A DNA stretch of 64,000 nucleotides from the NCBI RefSeq assembly GCF_006716885.1, contig NZ_VFPU01000001.1, positions 1,054,001 to 1,118,000 of the forward strand, written 5' to 3'. Under the pieces are notes generated by a model. It was not told the DNA's origin. It ran no database searches and saw only the letters and a list, made by a program, of their open reading frames with translations. Shown here one piece after another: positions 8,306 to 18,789 of the stretch. Position numbers and translations under genes: made by a program. How positions within the stretch are numbered: the first letter of the stretch is position 1; every line of letters starts with the position of its first letter. Origin of the DNA: Ornithinimicrobium humiphilum (lineage in GTDB: Bacteria > Actinomycetota > Actinomycetes > Actinomycetales > Dermatophilaceae).

Positions 8306-8767
8306 TCAGCCGCCCCAGACGGCGGAGGCGCCGGTGTGCCCGGCGAGCACGGTGAGGACCAGCGTGGCGATCGCGGCGAGGGCCGTGGCGACCTGCGCGA
8401 GGAGCGTGAGCCAGGAGGGCCACCTCGAGGTCCAGCGGCGGCGGGCCGTCGGCGAGGTCGTCAGCCACAGGAGGACTGCGGCCACCGCCAGGACCGTCCC
8501 CGCGTTGCCGGCCAGCTCGCCCCAGTCGGAGTGCGTGTCGACCGCGGGGGTGTCATAGGCCGGGTCGGAGTCCTCGAGCATGTCGCCGAAGCTGACCGTC
8601 AGTCGCAGGACGATCGCGCCGAGGACCGCCAGCGCCGGCAGGCCCCAGCCGAGCCAGGTGCGGAAGCGCGGCAGCAGCACGGCCACCAGCGCAGCGACGG
8701 GCGCGACCATCCCGACGGCCACGGCGAAGTGCACCGCGAGGGGGTGGAGAGGGAGACCCATGACCAT
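8306..8767 (-). CDS. DUF2231-like membrane protein
   Basis: The protein has about 153 residues with four predicted membrane helices. It opens MVMGLPLHPLAVHFAVAV; the LHPxxVHFP/A-type segment is characteristic of DUF2231 proteins. An extracytoplasmic acidic loop (EDSDPAYDTPAVDTHSDW) separates helices 2 and 3. The start at 8767 has GGAAGGA about 8 nt upstream; the ATG at 8761 is an alternative. Function is unknown; relatives sit near redox or heme genes in other genomes, but nothing here supports such a role. It is apparently monocistronic. Confidence 0.7.
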   Translation of the reverse strand: MVMGLPLHPLAVHFAVAVGMVAPVAALVAVLLPRFRTWLGWGLPALAVLGAIVLRLTVSFGDMLEDSDPAYDTPAVDTHSDWGELAGNAGTVLAVAAVLLWLTTSPTARRRWTSRWPSWLTLLAQVATALAAIATLVLTVLAGHTGASAVWGG

Positions 8768-8909
8768 GGGGGAGGTCCTTCCTGCACAGACCTGCGACCG
8801 ATGCGGGCGCCCCGCCCGTGGCGACATCCTGCTGGACCTGCAGGTCTGCGTCACGCACCCGTGCGGCGCGGCGCGGGTATGTCGTGCCCGCGGCGGTGCC
8901 GGGGCCCGC
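8768..8909. other. Intergenic gap
   Basis: Holds the promoter region of the DUF2231-like gene and a 12-bp palindrome GACCTGCAGGTC. I see no gene or hairpin with a clear role. Confidence 0.4.
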
Positions 8910-9842
8910 TCAGCGCCGGGCGGCCTCGGCCGTCGGCACGACGACCGCCGGCGTGGCCGAGCGCTGCTCGTGCAGCGCGAGGGCCAGGACGCTCGCGAGC
9001 ACGACGACCATGCCGAGCCACTGCGTGGGCTCGGGACGGGCGCCGAAGGCGACGACGCCGACGACGGCCGCGGTGAGCGGGAAGGCGAGCTCGGCCAGCG
9101 TCGCCCGGGAGGCGGCGGTGCGGCCCAGGGCCAGGTAGTAGAGGACCATCGCGGCCAGGCCCGGCAGCAGGGCCAGCAGGGCGATCGAGGGGAGCGCCGA
9201 GAGCGGCACGGCCAGGGGCGTCGAGGTCACGGCCGCGACGACCGCCAGGGCGACGAGGCCGACGGTGAACCGCAGCGCCACGAGGTCGGCGAAGCGCAGC
9301 TCGGCGCTGGCCACGCGGCCCAGCACCGTGCCCGCGGCCCAGAGGGTCGCGGCGCCGAGCGCCAGCAGCGCCGCCCGGGCGCCGCTGACGGAGATCCCGA
9401 GCGGGTCGGGGAAGGCGAGCAGCCAGGCGCCGACGAGCGCGGGGAGGAGGAAGACGGCATACCTCGGCCGCAGGCGCTCGCCGAGGAGCACGGCGGCGAG
9501 CGCCACCGCGACGAGGGGCTGGAGCTTCTGCAGGACCTGGGGCGTGATCGGGTCCCCGAGCCGGAAGGCGGCCGTGAAGAGCACGGTGGCCAGGGCCGAG
9601 GAGCCGGCGCCGATGACGAGCACGGCGGCGATCGTCCGGGCGGAGGAGGCCCGCAGCCGGCGCACCGCGGCGGGCAGCCAGGGGCTGACGAGGAGCACGA
9701 GCAGCAGGTGCTCCCACAGCACGATGGTCAGGGACGGCAGCTCGCGCGCCAGCGGGTCGCGCCAGAGCGCCGAGAGTCCCCAGAACGAGGCGGCGAGGGC
9801 GACCATCCAGGTGCGGTCGCCACGGGTGGGGGCGGCGTTCAC
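8910..9842 (-). CDS. EamA/DMT-family transporter
   Basis: The 310-residue protein has about ten hydrophobic segments arranged as two EamA repeats, the drug/metabolite transporter topology. The first repeat ends with the conserved [16 protein letters not shown] segment and the second with [32 protein letters not shown], where family members typically have a Glu-rich P-x-x-A/G motif. The start is GTG at 9842, with AGAAGG upstream. The substrate cannot be told from sequence (amino acid, nucleotide or drug export are all possible). It is divergent from clpP1. Confidence 0.85.
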   Translation of the reverse strand: MNAAPTRGDRTWMVALAASFWGLSALWRDPLARELPSLTIVLWEHLLLVLLVSPWLPAAVRRLRASSARTIAAVLVIGAGSSALATVLFTAAFRLGDPITPQVLQKLQPLVAVALAAVLLGERLRPRYAVFLLPALVGAWLLAFPDPLGISVSGARAALLALGAATLWAAGTVLGRVASAELRFADLVALRFTVGLVALAVVAAVTSTPLAVPLSALPSIALLALLPGLAAMVLYYLALGRTAASRATLAELAFPLTAAVVGVVAFGARPEPTQWLGMVVVLASVLALALHEQRSATPAVVVPTAEAARR

Positions 9843-9876
9843 GCCGTCACCTTCTCATGCGGCGGGGCACGTGCTG

Positions 9877-9935
9877 CGCTCACGGCGAACACGGCCCGAG
9901 TCGGGGAGTGTCACGTCGGGGCCGGGCGTTAGGGT
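9877..9935 (+). promoter_or_regulatory. clpP1P2 promoter region with ClgR-like box
   Basis: CGC-TCACG-GCGAAC at 9877-9890 matches the CGC-N5-GCG core of ClgR boxes, and ClgR is the known activator of clpP operons in actinobacteria. TAGGGT at 9930-9935 is the likely -10. An 8-bp hairpin (CGCCCACC/GGTGGGCG, 9962-9984) lies in the presumed 5' leader. ClgR itself is not in the window. Confidence 0.45.
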
Positions 9936-10013
9936 CCATAACAGGCTTCGCCAACCACCGTCGCCCACCACGTTCGGGTGGGCGGGCGGCAGACCAGGAA
10001 CGAGGACGAACAC

Positions 10014-10619
10014 ATGACGCAGGAGATGAGCCCCACCATGGCCGAGCGGCCGCTCGCCGGCCTGGACGACCAGATCTACAACCGCCTCCTCCGGGAGCGG
10101 ATCATCTTCCTCGGCTCCGACGTGCGCGACGACAACGCCAACGCGATCTGCGCCCAGCTGCTGCTGCTGTCGGCCGAGGACCCCGAGAGCGACATCTGGC
10201 TCTACATCAACTCCCCGGGCGGCTCCGTGACCGCCGGCATGGCGATCTACGACACCATGAAGTGGGTGCCCAACGACGTCTGCACCGTGGCGATGGGCCT
10301 GGCCGCGTCGATGGGGCAGTTCCTGCTCTCGGCCGGCACGCAGGGCAAGCGCTACGCCACCCCGCACGCCCGCGTCATGATGCACCAGCCCTCCGGCGGC
10401 ATCGGCGGCACCGCCTCGGACATCAAGATCCAGGCCGAGCAGATGCTGCACATCAAGAAGCAGATGGCCGAGCTCATCGCCGAGCACACGGGGCAGACCG
10501 TGGAGCAGATCGAGAAGGACTCCGACCGCGACCGCTGGTTCACCGCGCAGGAGGCCAAGGAGTACGGCTTCGTCGACCACGTCTTCGAGTCCTCCGCCGA
10601 CGCCTCCACCGGCCGCTGA
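10014..10619 (+). CDS. clpP1: ATP-dependent Clp protease proteolytic subunit ClpP1
   Basis: The 201-residue serine peptidase subunit forms, with ClpP2, the heteromeric double-ring core fed by ClpX or ClpC. The catalytic residues are visible: Ser99 in GLAASMGQF and His124 in VMMHQPSGG. The family segments [18 protein letters not shown] and the C-terminal YGFVDHVF are intact. The ATG at 10014 has GAGGA upstream and gives [13 protein letters not shown]. clpP2 follows after 29 nt with its own ribosome binding site (AGAAGGAAA), forming the usual actinobacterial clpP1P2 operon. Confidence 0.96.
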   Translation: MTQEMSPTMAERPLAGLDDQIYNRLLRERIIFLGSDVRDDNANAICAQLLLLSAEDPESDIWLYINSPGGSVTAGMAIYDTMKWVPNDVCTVAMGLAASMGQFLLSAGTQGKRYATPHARVMMHQPSGGIGGTASDIKIQAEQMLHIKKQMAELIAEHTGQTVEQIEKDSDRDRWFTAQEAKEYGFVDHVFESSADASTGR

Positions 10620-10648
10620 CGGCCCCGCCCGAGAAGGAAAGAGACACC

Positions 10649-11329
10649 ATGACCGTCAACCCCTACGCCGGCGGCGCCTGGATGGGCAGCCCCGGCGGCC
10701 AGGCCCCGGCCGGCCCCTCCAGCCGCTACATCCTGCCGCAGTTCGAGGAGCGCACCTCCTACGGCATGAAGCGCCAGGACCCCTACACCAAGCTCTTCGA
10801 GGACCGCATCATCTTCCTCGGCGTGCAGGTGGACGACGCCTCGGCGGACGACATCATCGCCCAGCTCATCGTGCTGGAGAGCCAGGACCCCGACCGGGAC
10901 ATCCTGATGTACATCAACAGCCCGGGCGGCTCCTTCACGGCGCTGACCGCGATCTACGACACCATGCAGTACATCAAGCCCGACGTGCAGACGTTCGTCA
11001 TCGGCCAGGCCGCCTCCGCGGCCGCCGTGCTGCTGGCCGCCGGCGCCAAGGGCAAGCGCTTCGCGCTCCCCAACGCCCGGGTGCTCATCCACCAGCCGGC
11101 GCTCATGGGCGGCGACTACGGCCAGGCGTCCGACATCGAGATCCAGGCCAACGAGGTGCTCCGCATGCGCGAGTGGCTCGAGGAGACCTGGGCCAAGCAC
11201 TCCGGCCGCGACGTCGAGCAGGTCCGCAAGGACATCGAGCGCGACAAGATCCTCACCGCCGCGCAGGCCAAGGAGTACGGCCTCGTCGACGAGGTGCTCG
11301 CCTCGCGCAAGGCCTCCCTGGAGGACTGA
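10649..11329 (+). CDS. clpP2: ATP-dependent Clp protease proteolytic subunit ClpP2
   Basis: The 226-residue partner of ClpP1 has Ser123 in [14 protein letters not shown] and His148 in [11 protein letters not shown]. The N-terminal extension (about 40 residues, Gly/Pro-rich) is typical for ClpP2 paralogs of actinobacteria, which differ from ClpP1 in length and in the residue after the catalytic Ser (Ala instead of Met). It ends with the processing-compatible tail [11 protein letters not shown] strong hairpin 13 nt after the stop ends the operon. Confidence 0.96.
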   Translation: MTVNPYAGGAWMGSPGGQAPAGPSSRYILPQFEERTSYGMKRQDPYTKLFEDRIIFLGVQVDDASADDIIAQLIVLESQDPDRDILMYINSPGGSFTALTAIYDTMQYIKPDVQTFVIGQAASAAAVLLAAGAKGKRFALPNARVLIHQPALMGGDYGQASDIEIQANEVLRMREWLEETWAKHSGRDVEQVRKDIERDKILTAAQAKEYGLVDEVLASRKASLED

Positions 11330-11342
11330 CCCCTCGCGCCCT

Positions 11343-11375
11343 GGAGCCCGTCACCCCGCGTGGGTGGCGGGCTCC
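11343..11375 (+). terminator. clpP1P2 terminator
   Basis: GGAGCCCG-TCACCC pairs with GGGTGG-CGGGCTCC (14 bp including one T-G pair), with loop CGCGT. Confidence 0.8.
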
Positions 11376-11450
11376 TGGCATGCCCGGGTATGCCGTGGTG
11401 CACCGCGAGGCGGTGACGCCGGTCGCACGCGCGTGGTCCAAGATGGCTCG

Positions 11451-13104
11451 GTGGGGAACCTCGAAGCGCCGCTGGGATGGGTGACGCGTGCCCTGGGCCT
11501 CCTGCTCGCCGCGGTGGCGCTCACCGCCCTCGTCGCGCCGCGCAACACCTGGTTCGTCCTGCCCCCGGTCGTCGTCTGGGTCTCGACCGCCGCCGTGCTG
11601 CTCCTCGTCGCCGTGGGCCGCCGACCGGCACGCGCCGCCGCAGGGCTGGTGGCCCGCCGCCCCGGGACCTGCGTCGCGCTCGGGACGGTGGTCGGTGGTG
11701 CGCTGACGGCGCTCCACCTGCCGCTGGCGCTCGTCGACTTCGGGTGGGACGCCCGCAGCGTCTACTGGGCGGCCGAACGCTGGGTCCAGGGGACCGAGCA
11801 GACCGCTGCGGGGCTGGAGTACTTCGCCAAGTTCCCCAACAACATCCCGCTCCTCGCCTACGAGGGCACCGTGCTCCGGGTCGGCGCGGGCCTGGGCCTC
11901 TCCTCCACCTCGGCGCTGCTGGCGGCCCAGCTCGGGTGCGTGCTGGTGATCCTGTGGTGCCTCGGCAGCACCCTCGTCCGGCTGGGGCGCCCTGGCGCGG
12001 TCTGGCCGGTGCAGGCGCTCACGACCATGCTGCTCGGCCTCAACGCCAACCTGTCGATGCCCTACTCCGACGTGCCGGCCGCCGCGGCGGTGGCGGTGGC
12101 CCTGTGGGCCGCCGTGCGGGCGGGGACCGGGGCGGGCCGACGCTGGTGGGCGCCGGCCCTCCTGGCGCTCGTCGTGGCCGTGGCCTTCAAGGCGTATGCC
12201 GTGGCGCTGGCCGTCGGGGCGCTCGCCCTCGTGCCGGGGCTGGTGCGTCGCAAGGGCGTCCTGGTCGCCACCGGCACGGTCCTGCTGGCGGGCGCCGGGC
12301 TGGTGGCCGGGGTGATGACCCTCCACGGCGTCGCGGCCCGGGCGGTCGACCTGACCGCCGGGACGCGCGCCACGGCCGAGCCCGCCTACCCGCCGCTGCA
12401 CTTCCTCGGCATGGGGACCTACGACTCCGGCGACCCGTCGCCGACGCGGACCTACGGGGGCTGGTCGGAGAAGTACGTCCGGGCCACCGGCGGCGAGCTC
12501 GACCCGCAGGCGCGGGAGGCGATGCTGCGCAGGATGGTGCGGGACCAGATCGTCGAGCGCGGCGTGGCGGGCAACGTGAGCTTCTTCGCGCGGAAGGTGG
12601 CGTGGACCTGGGGCGACGGCACGTTCTGGGCGTTCGGCGAGGGGACGGACAAGGACGCGGTGGGAGCGCTCGGTCCGGAGTGGTCGTCCGCGCAGCGCTG
12701 GTTCGTGGGCTCGGGGGAGCCCTACCAGCGGTGGACGGCACCGGTCACCCAGGGCGTCTGGGTCGCCACGCTGCTCCTGACCGCGGTCGGTGCGTGGCGC
12801 TCGCGGGACCGGGCGTGGGTCCCCGTCTGCGCGCTCGGCCTGGTGACGCTGACGGCATACCTGACCCTGTTCGAGAGCCGGCCGCGCTACCTCGTCGCCC
12901 TGCTCCCGCTCCTCCTGCTGCTGACCGGGCTCACGACCGGGAGGGTCGTTGCGCTGAGAGCGGACTCCCGGCAACACGCCTCGGCCCAGAGCGGAATGCG
13001 CTGGGAGTCTGACCCCGGGCGAGGTACCGTCGTGGCAAGGACGGACGACCCCGGGCAGGGCCTGCAGCGGTCGTCCACCGACGTAGATCGAAGGGACAGT
13101 CCGC

Positions 13105-13121
<17 letters not shown>
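11451..13121 (+). CDS. Polytopic membrane protein, GT39/ArnT-like
   Basis: The protein has about 556 residues and roughly ten to twelve membrane helices. After the first helices, the segment [16 protein letters not shown] and the loop [12 protein letters not shown] (Asp near the membrane surface) resemble GT-C-fold glycosyltransferases of the polyprenyl-phosphate-mannose type. A soluble segment of about 110 residues sits between helices in the second half, followed by four more helices. The start is uncertain: GTG at 11451 is used, and GTG at 11481 is possible. The last 50 residues are hydrophilic and extend 17 nt into clpX, so the true C terminus past about 12960 is doubtful. No specific function can be assigned. 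Confidence 0.6.
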
Positions 13122-14379
<1,258 letters not shown>

Positions 14380-14425
14380 CGGTCGCCGGTCGGGCGGCGG
14401 GTCCGCCGTCCTGACGCTTCTACGT

Positions 14426-14455
14426 CGACGACCCGGTTTCTTCCCGGGCCGTCGT
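14426..14455. terminator. Possible terminator between clpX and the convergent gene
   Basis: ACGAC-CCGG and CCGG-(GCC)-GTCGT around the loop TTTCTTC form a bulged stem. A second small hairpin, GGCGAC/GTCGCC, lies at 14465-14482. The 14380-14516 gap holds nothing else that I can see. Confidence 0.4.
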
Positions 14456-14516
14456 TCGTCTCCTGGCGACGTGCGCGTCGCCGCGACGTGCCCGACCGAG
14501 ACGGGCGACCGTCGAC

Positions 14517-15056
14517 CTACGCCCGACGGTCGAGCAGTCGCACGTAGACCACCAGGCAGCCCGCGGCCAGCGCCAGGCCGACGATGCCGGGGACCGCCCC
14601 GCCTGCGCCGGTCGAGACCAGCCCGAGCAGACCGGCCACGGCCCACACGACGGCACCGACACCGGCGACGGCGGCCGTCCGCAGCCCCCAGCGGTGCAGC
14701 ACGGAGGTCGGTAGCGGGGCCTGCGCCGGGACCGAGGCGGCCAGCGCCGCGCCGACGTGCACGAGCAGCAGCCCGACCGCCGCCGGGAGCAGCGCCCAGT
14801 GCCAGGTCGCCTCGACCCCCGCCCACCAGGAAGCCACCCCGAAGACGAGGAAGAGGCCGGGCATCAGGGTGTGCGGCTGCAGCACGACCAGGCCGCCGAA
14901 GAGCACGAGCACCGCCCAGGACAGCGGGTTGCCGCCTCCGGCCAGCGCCAGCGCCAGCGTGAAGAGCAGCGCACCCGCGAGGCTGGCTCCCCGGGCCACG
15001 AGGTGGCCTCGGCTGGCAGAGCGCACGTCGACCCACAGGTCCAGGAGGTCCCTCAC
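14517..15056 (-). CDS. Small integral membrane protein of the MoxR/DUF58 operon
   Basis: The 179-residue protein has about five predicted membrane helices (ASLAGALLFTLALALAGG, WAVLVLFGGLVVL, LMPGLFLVFGVASWW and others) and a short basic C terminus (YVRLLDRRA). I do not recognise a family. The GTG start overlaps the DUF58 stop by 4 nt (GTGA), so it is the last gene of the five-gene operon running from the DUF4129 gene. That position suggests it works with the DUF58/MoxR pair at the membrane. Confidence 0.7.
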   Translation of the reverse strand: MRDLLDLWVDVRSASRGHLVARGASLAGALLFTLALALAGGGNPLSWAVLVLFGGLVVLQPHTLMPGLFLVFGVASWWAGVEATWHWALLPAAVGLLLVHVGAALAASVPAQAPLPTSVLHRWGLRTAAVAGVGAVVWAVAGLLGLVSTGAGGAVPGIVGLALAAGCLVVYVRLLDRRA

Positions 15057-16423
15057 GCCGTCCTCCCCGCGGTCCGGCCGCGTCGGCCCAACCGGCGCAG
15101 CACGAGGTCGAGCGAGCCGGGGCCCAGCCAGGGGACGACCGGGACGCCCTGGGCCTGGATGGCCCGGATCTCCCGGTCGCGCTCGAGCATCCGGATGCGC
15201 CAGGCGTCGCGGGCGAGGGCGTCGCGCTCGGCGCTCGGGGCGACCGTCCCGTCGGTCGGGTCGACGAGCGCGTCGACGACGACGACCGACAGGCCGCGTC
15301 GGGCGAGGGTCGCGGCCTGTGTGAGCGCGTCGGGGGAGACGAGCGCGGAGACCATGACGACGAGCGTGCCGTCGCCGACCCCGAGGTGGACCCGGCGCGG
15401 GTCGGTCTCCTCGGCCACCGAGGGCACGATGCGGCAGAGGGTGTCGAGGATCCGGACCCCGTGCCGCTTGCCCGTGCCGACGGGCACGGTCAACGGGGTG
15501 CGGCCGGACAGCACCCGCAGGCTCACCCGGTCACCCTGGTGCAGGAAGTGCTCCGCGACCGCTGCCGCGGCCCGCACGGACCGGTCCAGCGAGCTCGGGC
15601 GCCCGCGCACGCCCTCGGAGCGACCGAGGTCGTAGTGGGCGTCGACGAGGACGGCCACGTGCGTGTCCTGGTCGGCGAAGGTCGAGGTGACGTAGAGCCC
15701 CTCGCCGCGGGTGGAGCGGGCCCAGTGGATCCGGCGCAGGCGGTCGCCGACCTGGAAGGGGCGCAGGGTCGCGAACTCCGTGCCGTCGCCGGGTCGCGAC
15801 GACCGGTGCGTGCCGACCAGGCCCTGCGGCCGCGGGGCCGGGGCGCGGGAGTCGAAGGCCGTGGGCAGGGGCAGCGTGCGCAGCGCGAGGGCGTCCTCGG
15901 TCACCGGCCCGAAGCGGTAGGACCCCCAGTCGCCGACCGCGGCCAGCTGCAGGGGACCGACGCGGCGCAGGCCCCAGCGGGTGGCCCGGATGCCGAGCAC
16001 GACCCGCTGCGGGGTCCCGGCCGGTCGCCCCGCGACGTCCACGACGGCACTGGCGTGGGTGACCGGCAGCCCGTCGGCGTCGTCGACGGCGCGGACCTTC
16101 TCGGTCGGCACGCCCTCGACCCAGGGTGTGGGGGAGAGGGCCGCGGCCACCAGGTCGGCCCCCGGCACCGCGGCCACCTCGGCGACGGCCAGCGCCTGCT
16201 CGCCCTCGCGGACCTGCCGGTGCGAGAGCGAGAAGCGGCGCTCGGGCAGGTCCTTCGGGCGCGTCACCAGGCTCCAGCCCAGCACCACCGCGATCGGGGC
16301 GACCAGGACGAGCAGGTCGGGCCGGCGCCACAGCAGCGCCACCGGCACGGTCAGCGCGACCACCGTCAGGCACCGCACCAGGGCGGGCGTCGGCCGCCAG
16401 CGGTCGGCGGAGTAGGGGCTCAT
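15053..16423 (-). CDS. DUF58 domain protein (vWA-like)
   Basis: The 456-residue protein has two N-terminal membrane helices (about 15-55), a beta-rich region, then the DUF58 core. The core starts at the conserved segment around residues 208-245 (HRSSRPGDGTEFATLRPFQVGDRLRRIHWARSTR; the GDxxRxIHWxxSAR-type motif), followed by a vWA-like fold with VLVDAHYDL and VVMVSALVSPDAL. DUF58 proteins nearly always pair with MoxR AAA+ ATPases, as here (9-nt gap), and are thought to act in metal-dependent assembly or maturation of complexes at the envelope. The specific client is unknown. Confidence 0.85.
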   Translation of the reverse strand: MSPYSADRWRPTPALVRCLTVVALTVPVALLWRRPDLLVLVAPIAVVLGWSLVTRPKDLPERRFSLSHRQVREGEQALAVAEVAAVPGADLVAAALSPTPWVEGVPTEKVRAVDDADGLPVTHASAVVDVAGRPAGTPQRVVLGIRATRWGLRRVGPLQLAAVGDWGSYRFGPVTEDALALRTLPLPTAFDSRAPAPRPQGLVGTHRSSRPGDGTEFATLRPFQVGDRLRRIHWARSTRGEGLYVTSTFADQDTHVAVLVDAHYDLGRSEGVRGRPSSLDRSVRAAAAVAEHFLHQGDRVSLRVLSGRTPLTVPVGTGKRHGVRILDTLCRIVPSVAEETDPRRVHLGVGDGTLVVMVSALVSPDALTQAATLARRGLSVVVVDALVDPTDGTVAPSAERDALARDAWRIRMLERDREIRAIQAQGVPVVPWLGPGSLDLVLRRLGRRGRTAGRTA

Positions 16424-16432
16424 GGGGAGAGG

Positions 16433-17437
16433 TCAGCCGGCGTCGACGACCGTCGCGGCGCCGGTGCGGGCACCGGGCACAGGCACCTGGCCGAGGACGG
16501 CGTCCACGACCGCCGCCCCGCCGGTGTCGGACATCCACAGCTCGGGCTTGATCGAGATGCGGTGGTCGAGCACGGCGTGCGCGACGTGCTTGACGTCCTC
16601 GGGGGTGACGTAGTCGCGACCGGCGATCACGGCATATGCCCGCGAGGTGAGCATGAGCGCGAGGGACCCGCGCGGGGAGGCACCCACGAGCACGGCGCGG
16701 TGCCGGCGGGTCGCCGCGGCGAGCTCGACGCAGTAGCGCGAGATGTCGTCCTCCACCGGGACCGTCTCGACCGCGTCCTGCATCGCGGCCAGCCCGGCGG
16801 CGTCGGTGACGGCGGCCAGGTGCTGGTCCTCCCGCTGCCGCGCGACGCGGCGGCGCAGCACGTCCCACTCCTCCTCGGCCGTGGGGTAGCCGAAGGACAC
16901 CCGCAGCAGGAAGCGGTCGAGCTGGGCCTCGGGAAGGGGGTAGGTGCCCTCGTACTCGACCGGGTTGGCGGTCGCGAGCACATGGAAGGGCTGCGGCAGC
17001 GCGAAGGTCTGGCCCTCGACCGTGACCTGGTGCTCCTGCATCGCCTCGAGCAGCGCCGACTGCGTCTTGGGCGGGGTCCGGTTGATCTCGTCGGCCAGCA
17101 GCAGCCCCGTGAAGAGCGGGCCGGGGCGGAAGACGAACTCGCCCTGCCGCTGGTCGAAGACGAAGGAGCCCGTCAGGTCCGACGGCAGCAGGTCGGGCGT
17201 GAACTGCGCGCGGGTGAAGTCCAGGCCCAGGGTCTGGGCGAAGGAGCGGGCCGCCAGCGTCTTGCCCAGGCCGGGGAAGTCCTCGAGCAGCACGTGCCCG
17301 CGGGCCAGCACCGCGGCCAGCACGAGCGTGAGCGCCTCGCGCTTGCCGACGACGGCCTCCTCGACGCGGTCGAGCACCTCGGCGGCGCGGTGGGAGACCT
17401 CGGCGACGTCGAGGCCGGGGGGAGGAGGGGTGGTCAC
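16433..17437 (-). CDS. MoxR-family AAA+ ATPase
   Basis: The 334-residue ATPase begins VTTPPPPGLDVAEVSHRAAE. Walker A is the MoxR form EDFPGLGKT, Walker B is GLLLADEINRTPP, and sensor 1 lies in ATANPVEYEGTYPLPEAQLDRFLL, all diagnostic of MoxR. The C-terminal lid contains SPRGSLALM. The GTG at 17437 overlaps the preceding stop (GTGA), giving translational coupling. MoxR with DUF58 acts as a chaperone-like pair; its target here may be the membrane proteins of the same operon. Confidence 0.92.
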   Translation of the reverse strand: MTTPPPPGLDVAEVSHRAAEVLDRVEEAVVGKREALTLVLAAVLARGHVLLEDFPGLGKTLAARSFAQTLGLDFTRAQFTPDLLPSDLTGSFVFDQRQGEFVFRPGPLFTGLLLADEINRTPPKTQSALLEAMQEHQVTVEGQTFALPQPFHVLATANPVEYEGTYPLPEAQLDRFLLRVSFGYPTAEEEWDVLRRRVARQREDQHLAAVTDAAGLAAMQDAVETVPVEDDISRYCVELAAATRRHRAVLVGASPRGSLALMLTSRAYAVIAGRDYVTPEDVKHVAHAVLDHRISIKPELWMSDTGGAAVVDAVLGQVPVPGARTGAATVVDAG

Positions 17438-18006
17438 AGTTTCTCGATCCCTTCGATGGCGGCGTGCAGCGAACTGCGGCTGCGCTTGCGGGTGTCCGTG
17501 GGCGGGTGGGTCAGGTAGTGCCACAGGTGCGGGTCGGCGACCTCGCGGGCGCGTTCGGGCTCGGTGTCGAGGTCGATCCCGTGGGTGGAGCGCAGCCGCT
17601 CGGCCGCCAGGTCGCGCAGCACGGGGTAGATCTCGTCGCTGCGGTCGTCGCGCTCCACGGCGTCGCGCAGGTCCCGGCGCAGCCGCACGAGGCGGTAGTC
17701 GAGCGCCGACGGCGGGGCGGCCTCGGTGCGCGGCGTCGAGACCCAGAACGCGCGCTGCGCCTGGCTCCCGGTGCCCGAGATGGCCCACGGCACGAGAGCG
17801 AGCACAAGCGCGCCCAGCAGCACCGCGAGGACCGCCTCGGGGATCGAGTAGCGCAGCGAGCCGACGTAGAAGAGCACCGCACCCATGAGCAGGGTGACGC
17901 CGGCGACCGGGAGGAAGGCGCTCCTGGGGTTGCCCGGGCCGCTCGCCTGCCCTGCGCGCAACAGCTCGGAGCGACGGGAGGCGCGGCGGGCGCGCAGGAA
18001 GGTCAT
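17434..18006 (-). CDS. Membrane protein between DUF4129 and MoxR
   Basis: The 190-residue protein has a basic N terminus (MTFLRARRASRRSELL), two central membrane helices (about 30-80) and a soluble, charged C-terminal half (LDYRLVRLRRDLRDAVERDDRSDEIYPVLRDLAAERLRS...). This topology is common for the uncharacterised gene between DUF4129 and MoxR in actinobacterial operons. The ATG at 18006 overlaps the DUF4129 stop (ATGA), and the stop overlaps the MoxR start. Function is unknown. Confidence 0.75.
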   Translation of the reverse strand: MTFLRARRASRRSELLRAGQASGPGNPRSAFLPVAGVTLLMGAVLFYVGSLRYSIPEAVLAVLLGALVLALVPWAISGTGSQAQRAFWVSTPRTEAAPPSALDYRLVRLRRDLRDAVERDDRSDEIYPVLRDLAAERLRSTHGIDLDTEPERAREVADPHLWHYLTHPPTDTRKRSRSSLHAAIEGIEKL

Positions 18007-18788
18007 CGGCGCTCCGTCCGGCTGGGATCCTCGGCGGAGGTGCCCGGTATGCCGTGGGCCTCGCCGGTCTGTGCGCCACCCGCGCCGGCCTCCTCCTGCT
18101 CCCGCGCACGGCGGCGCAGGTCGAGGTGGATGCGCTCGAGGGCGTCGACGGCGAGCGTGCGCTGCTCCTCGGTGACCGGGTGGCGGGAGAAGCGAGCCTC
18201 GCGGTAGGCGTCGCAGAGGGTGCGGATCGCGTCCTCGTCGACCTGCCAGCGCCCGAGCACGCGGGAGGTGAGCTCCACGGCCGTCTCCGAGCGCTCCGGG
18301 GGCAGGCCCGAGCGGCGGACCGCCTCCTCCAGCGCGACCCAGCACGCGACGACCGCGTTGCGCGGGTCGCCCTCGGAGAGCGCCTGGTAGCGGACCTCGT
18401 CGCTGGTCGCCTCGAGGAGGGCGACGAGCTCCTCCTCCTCGGCGACCTCCCGGCGCTCCTGGCTCTCCAGGCGCTGCCGGGACAGCCACCTGAGCACCAT
18501 GAGCAGCGTGGCGACCAGCGCCATCAGCCACAGCACGAGGGCGAGGTTGAAGGACCACTGGGTGACCCGTTCGTCGCCGCCCTCCTCCTGCGGGGGAGGC
18601 TCGTCCTGCGGCTCCAGGGTCACGCTCGCCGTCGGCGTCTCGGCGCGCGGGTCGCCGAAGCTGCCCTCGGGCGCGCTGACGAGCGGCGTGCCGTTGCCGG
18701 CGCTCCAGAGGAGGAGCACGAGGAGCACCGCCGTGGTCACGACGGCCACGACGACCGTCGACCGGGTGCCCCTGCGCATGGGGCTCAC
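18003..18788 (-). CDS. DUF4129 domain protein
   Basis: The 261-residue protein has an N-terminal membrane helix (VVVAVVTTAVLLVLLLW), an extracytoplasmic acidic, proline-rich linker, a second helix (about 84-102), and a cytoplasmic C-terminal DUF4129 domain (RNAVVACWVALEEAVRRSGLPPERSETAVELTSRVL...DALERIHLDLRRR). DUF4129 is often fused to transglutaminase-like proteins in MoxR/DUF58 clusters; here no transglutaminase is present. The GTG at 18788 lies one base past the valS stop; an ATG at 18779 is an alternative start. It is likely co-transcribed with valS. Confidence 0.8.
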   Translation of the reverse strand: MSPMRRGTRSTVVVAVVTTAVLLVLLLWSAGNGTPLVSAPEGSFGDPRAETPTASVTLEPQDEPPPQEEGGDERVTQWSFNLALVLWLMALVATLLMVLRWLSRQRLESQERREVAEEEELVALLEATSDEVRYQALSEGDPRNAVVACWVALEEAVRRSGLPPERSETAVELTSRVLGRWQVDEDAIRTLCDAYREARFSRHPVTEEQRTLAVDALERIHLDLRRRAREQEEAGAGGAQTGEAHGIPGTSAEDPSRTERR

Positions 18789-18789
18789 A

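Noticed and set aside
8760..8900. A plus-strand reading with Cys-x-x-Cys pairs (TCDRCGRPARGD...) opposite the DUF2231-like gene start.
   Set aside because: It runs straight into an antisense shadow of the EamA gene, has no natural end, and lies over that gene's promoter; codon pattern alone is not enough.
14465..14482. Small hairpin GGCGAC/GTCGCC as a separate regulatory RNA.
   Set aside because: It has only 6 bp, without conservation evidence; it is mentioned only as part of the gap after clpX.
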